Part shown: one piece after another, positions 63,905 through 64,000 of the stretch
Position numbering within the stretch: the first letter of the stretch is position 1
Layout: every line of letters begins with the position of its first letter
Origin: an uncultured Tateyamaria sp.
GTDB lineage: Bacteria > Pseudomonadota > Alphaproteobacteria > Rhodobacterales > Rhodobacteraceae
NCBI GenBank assembly: GCA_905480645.1
Contig: CAJQRC010000012.1
Span: forward strand, 35,515-99,514
Direction: 5' to 3'
Length of the DNA: 64,000 bases
The notes under the pieces: generated by a model
The model's input: only the letters and a program-made list of their open reading frames with translations
Databases searched by the model: none
What the model was told of the DNA's origin: nothing
Program-made: the position numbers and the translations under genes

Positions 63905-64000
63905 TTAAGTTTCTTCGGGCTCAAATAAAAAAGTTTCCTAACTCAGCAAAAAGTTTTCTTTTGTAAGAAGTAATGGGGGGACAGGTCAAAAAATCAAAAA

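Overview
The window looks like a chromosomal stretch from an AT-rich marine alphaproteobacterium, probably related to Rhodobacterales. This is inferred from gene content, not from a marker gene: an IalB-family protein, a DUF882/L,D-transpeptidase pair, several ABC importers for small organic solutes, two dimethylglycine/sarcosine-dehydrogenase-like flavoproteins, a glycine-betaine/TMAO-type transporter with a double permease, and a BLUF blue-light sensor. No rRNA or tRNA gene and no CRISPR array was seen.

Layout. 0-4.4 kb: an NMT1/SsuA-type ABC importer with two different permeases, followed by a fumarylacetoacetate-hydrolase-family enzyme. 4.7-12.6 kb: cell-envelope genes (lipoprotein, MltB-type transglycosylase, a DUF882 peptidase divergent from a YcbB-type L,D-transpeptidase, an LpxD-like acyltransferase, an acyl carrier protein, a ketoacyl synthase, IalB). 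12.9-18.4 kb: a complete Liv-type branched-chain amino acid importer on the minus strand. 18.8-23.6 kb: a Na/Pi cotransporter with a small, apparently frameshifted downstream gene, a decayed metallophosphoesterase, a SAP-like membrane protein, a cupin and a MOSC protein. 23.8-32.8 kb: MprF, an HxlR regulator divergent from three tiny alpha/beta proteins, an EamA transporter, MarC, an RraA-like protein and TrmL. 32.9-44.7 kb: a Stealth phosphotransferase, then a region that looks devoted to a quaternary or methylated amine (choline-kinase-like protein, two SDRs, ProX-ProWW-ProV importer, S33 hydrolase, DMGDH-like enzyme). 46.1-55.6 kb: AzlCD, then an accessory-looking segment with an IS3 remnant, an FGE-sulfatase-HAD module, remnants of an agmatinase and a nitrilase-family gene, an MFS transporter and an IS1595-type element. 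56.4-63.6 kb: a BLUF protein, then a second choline-kinase-like/DMGDH-like pair with a D-threonine-aldolase-like enzyme upstream, and a glutathionyl-hydroquinone reductase. The last 140 bases hold short direct repeats.

How parts fit together. Each of the three ABC operons that begins with a binding-protein gene has a strong hairpin immediately after that gene, which would favour extra binding protein over membrane subunits. The kinase plus DMGDH pairing occurs twice with unrelated partners. The sulfatase carries a Tat-like leader and sits directly behind its presumed activating enzyme. Several decayed genes (phosphoesterase, nitrilase, agmatinase) can be read to the base that broke them. I did not find a system I can confidently call undescribed; the strongest candidates are the duplicated amine module, the L,D-transpeptidase/LpxD/ACP/KAS cluster and the HxlR-controlled set of three small proteins.
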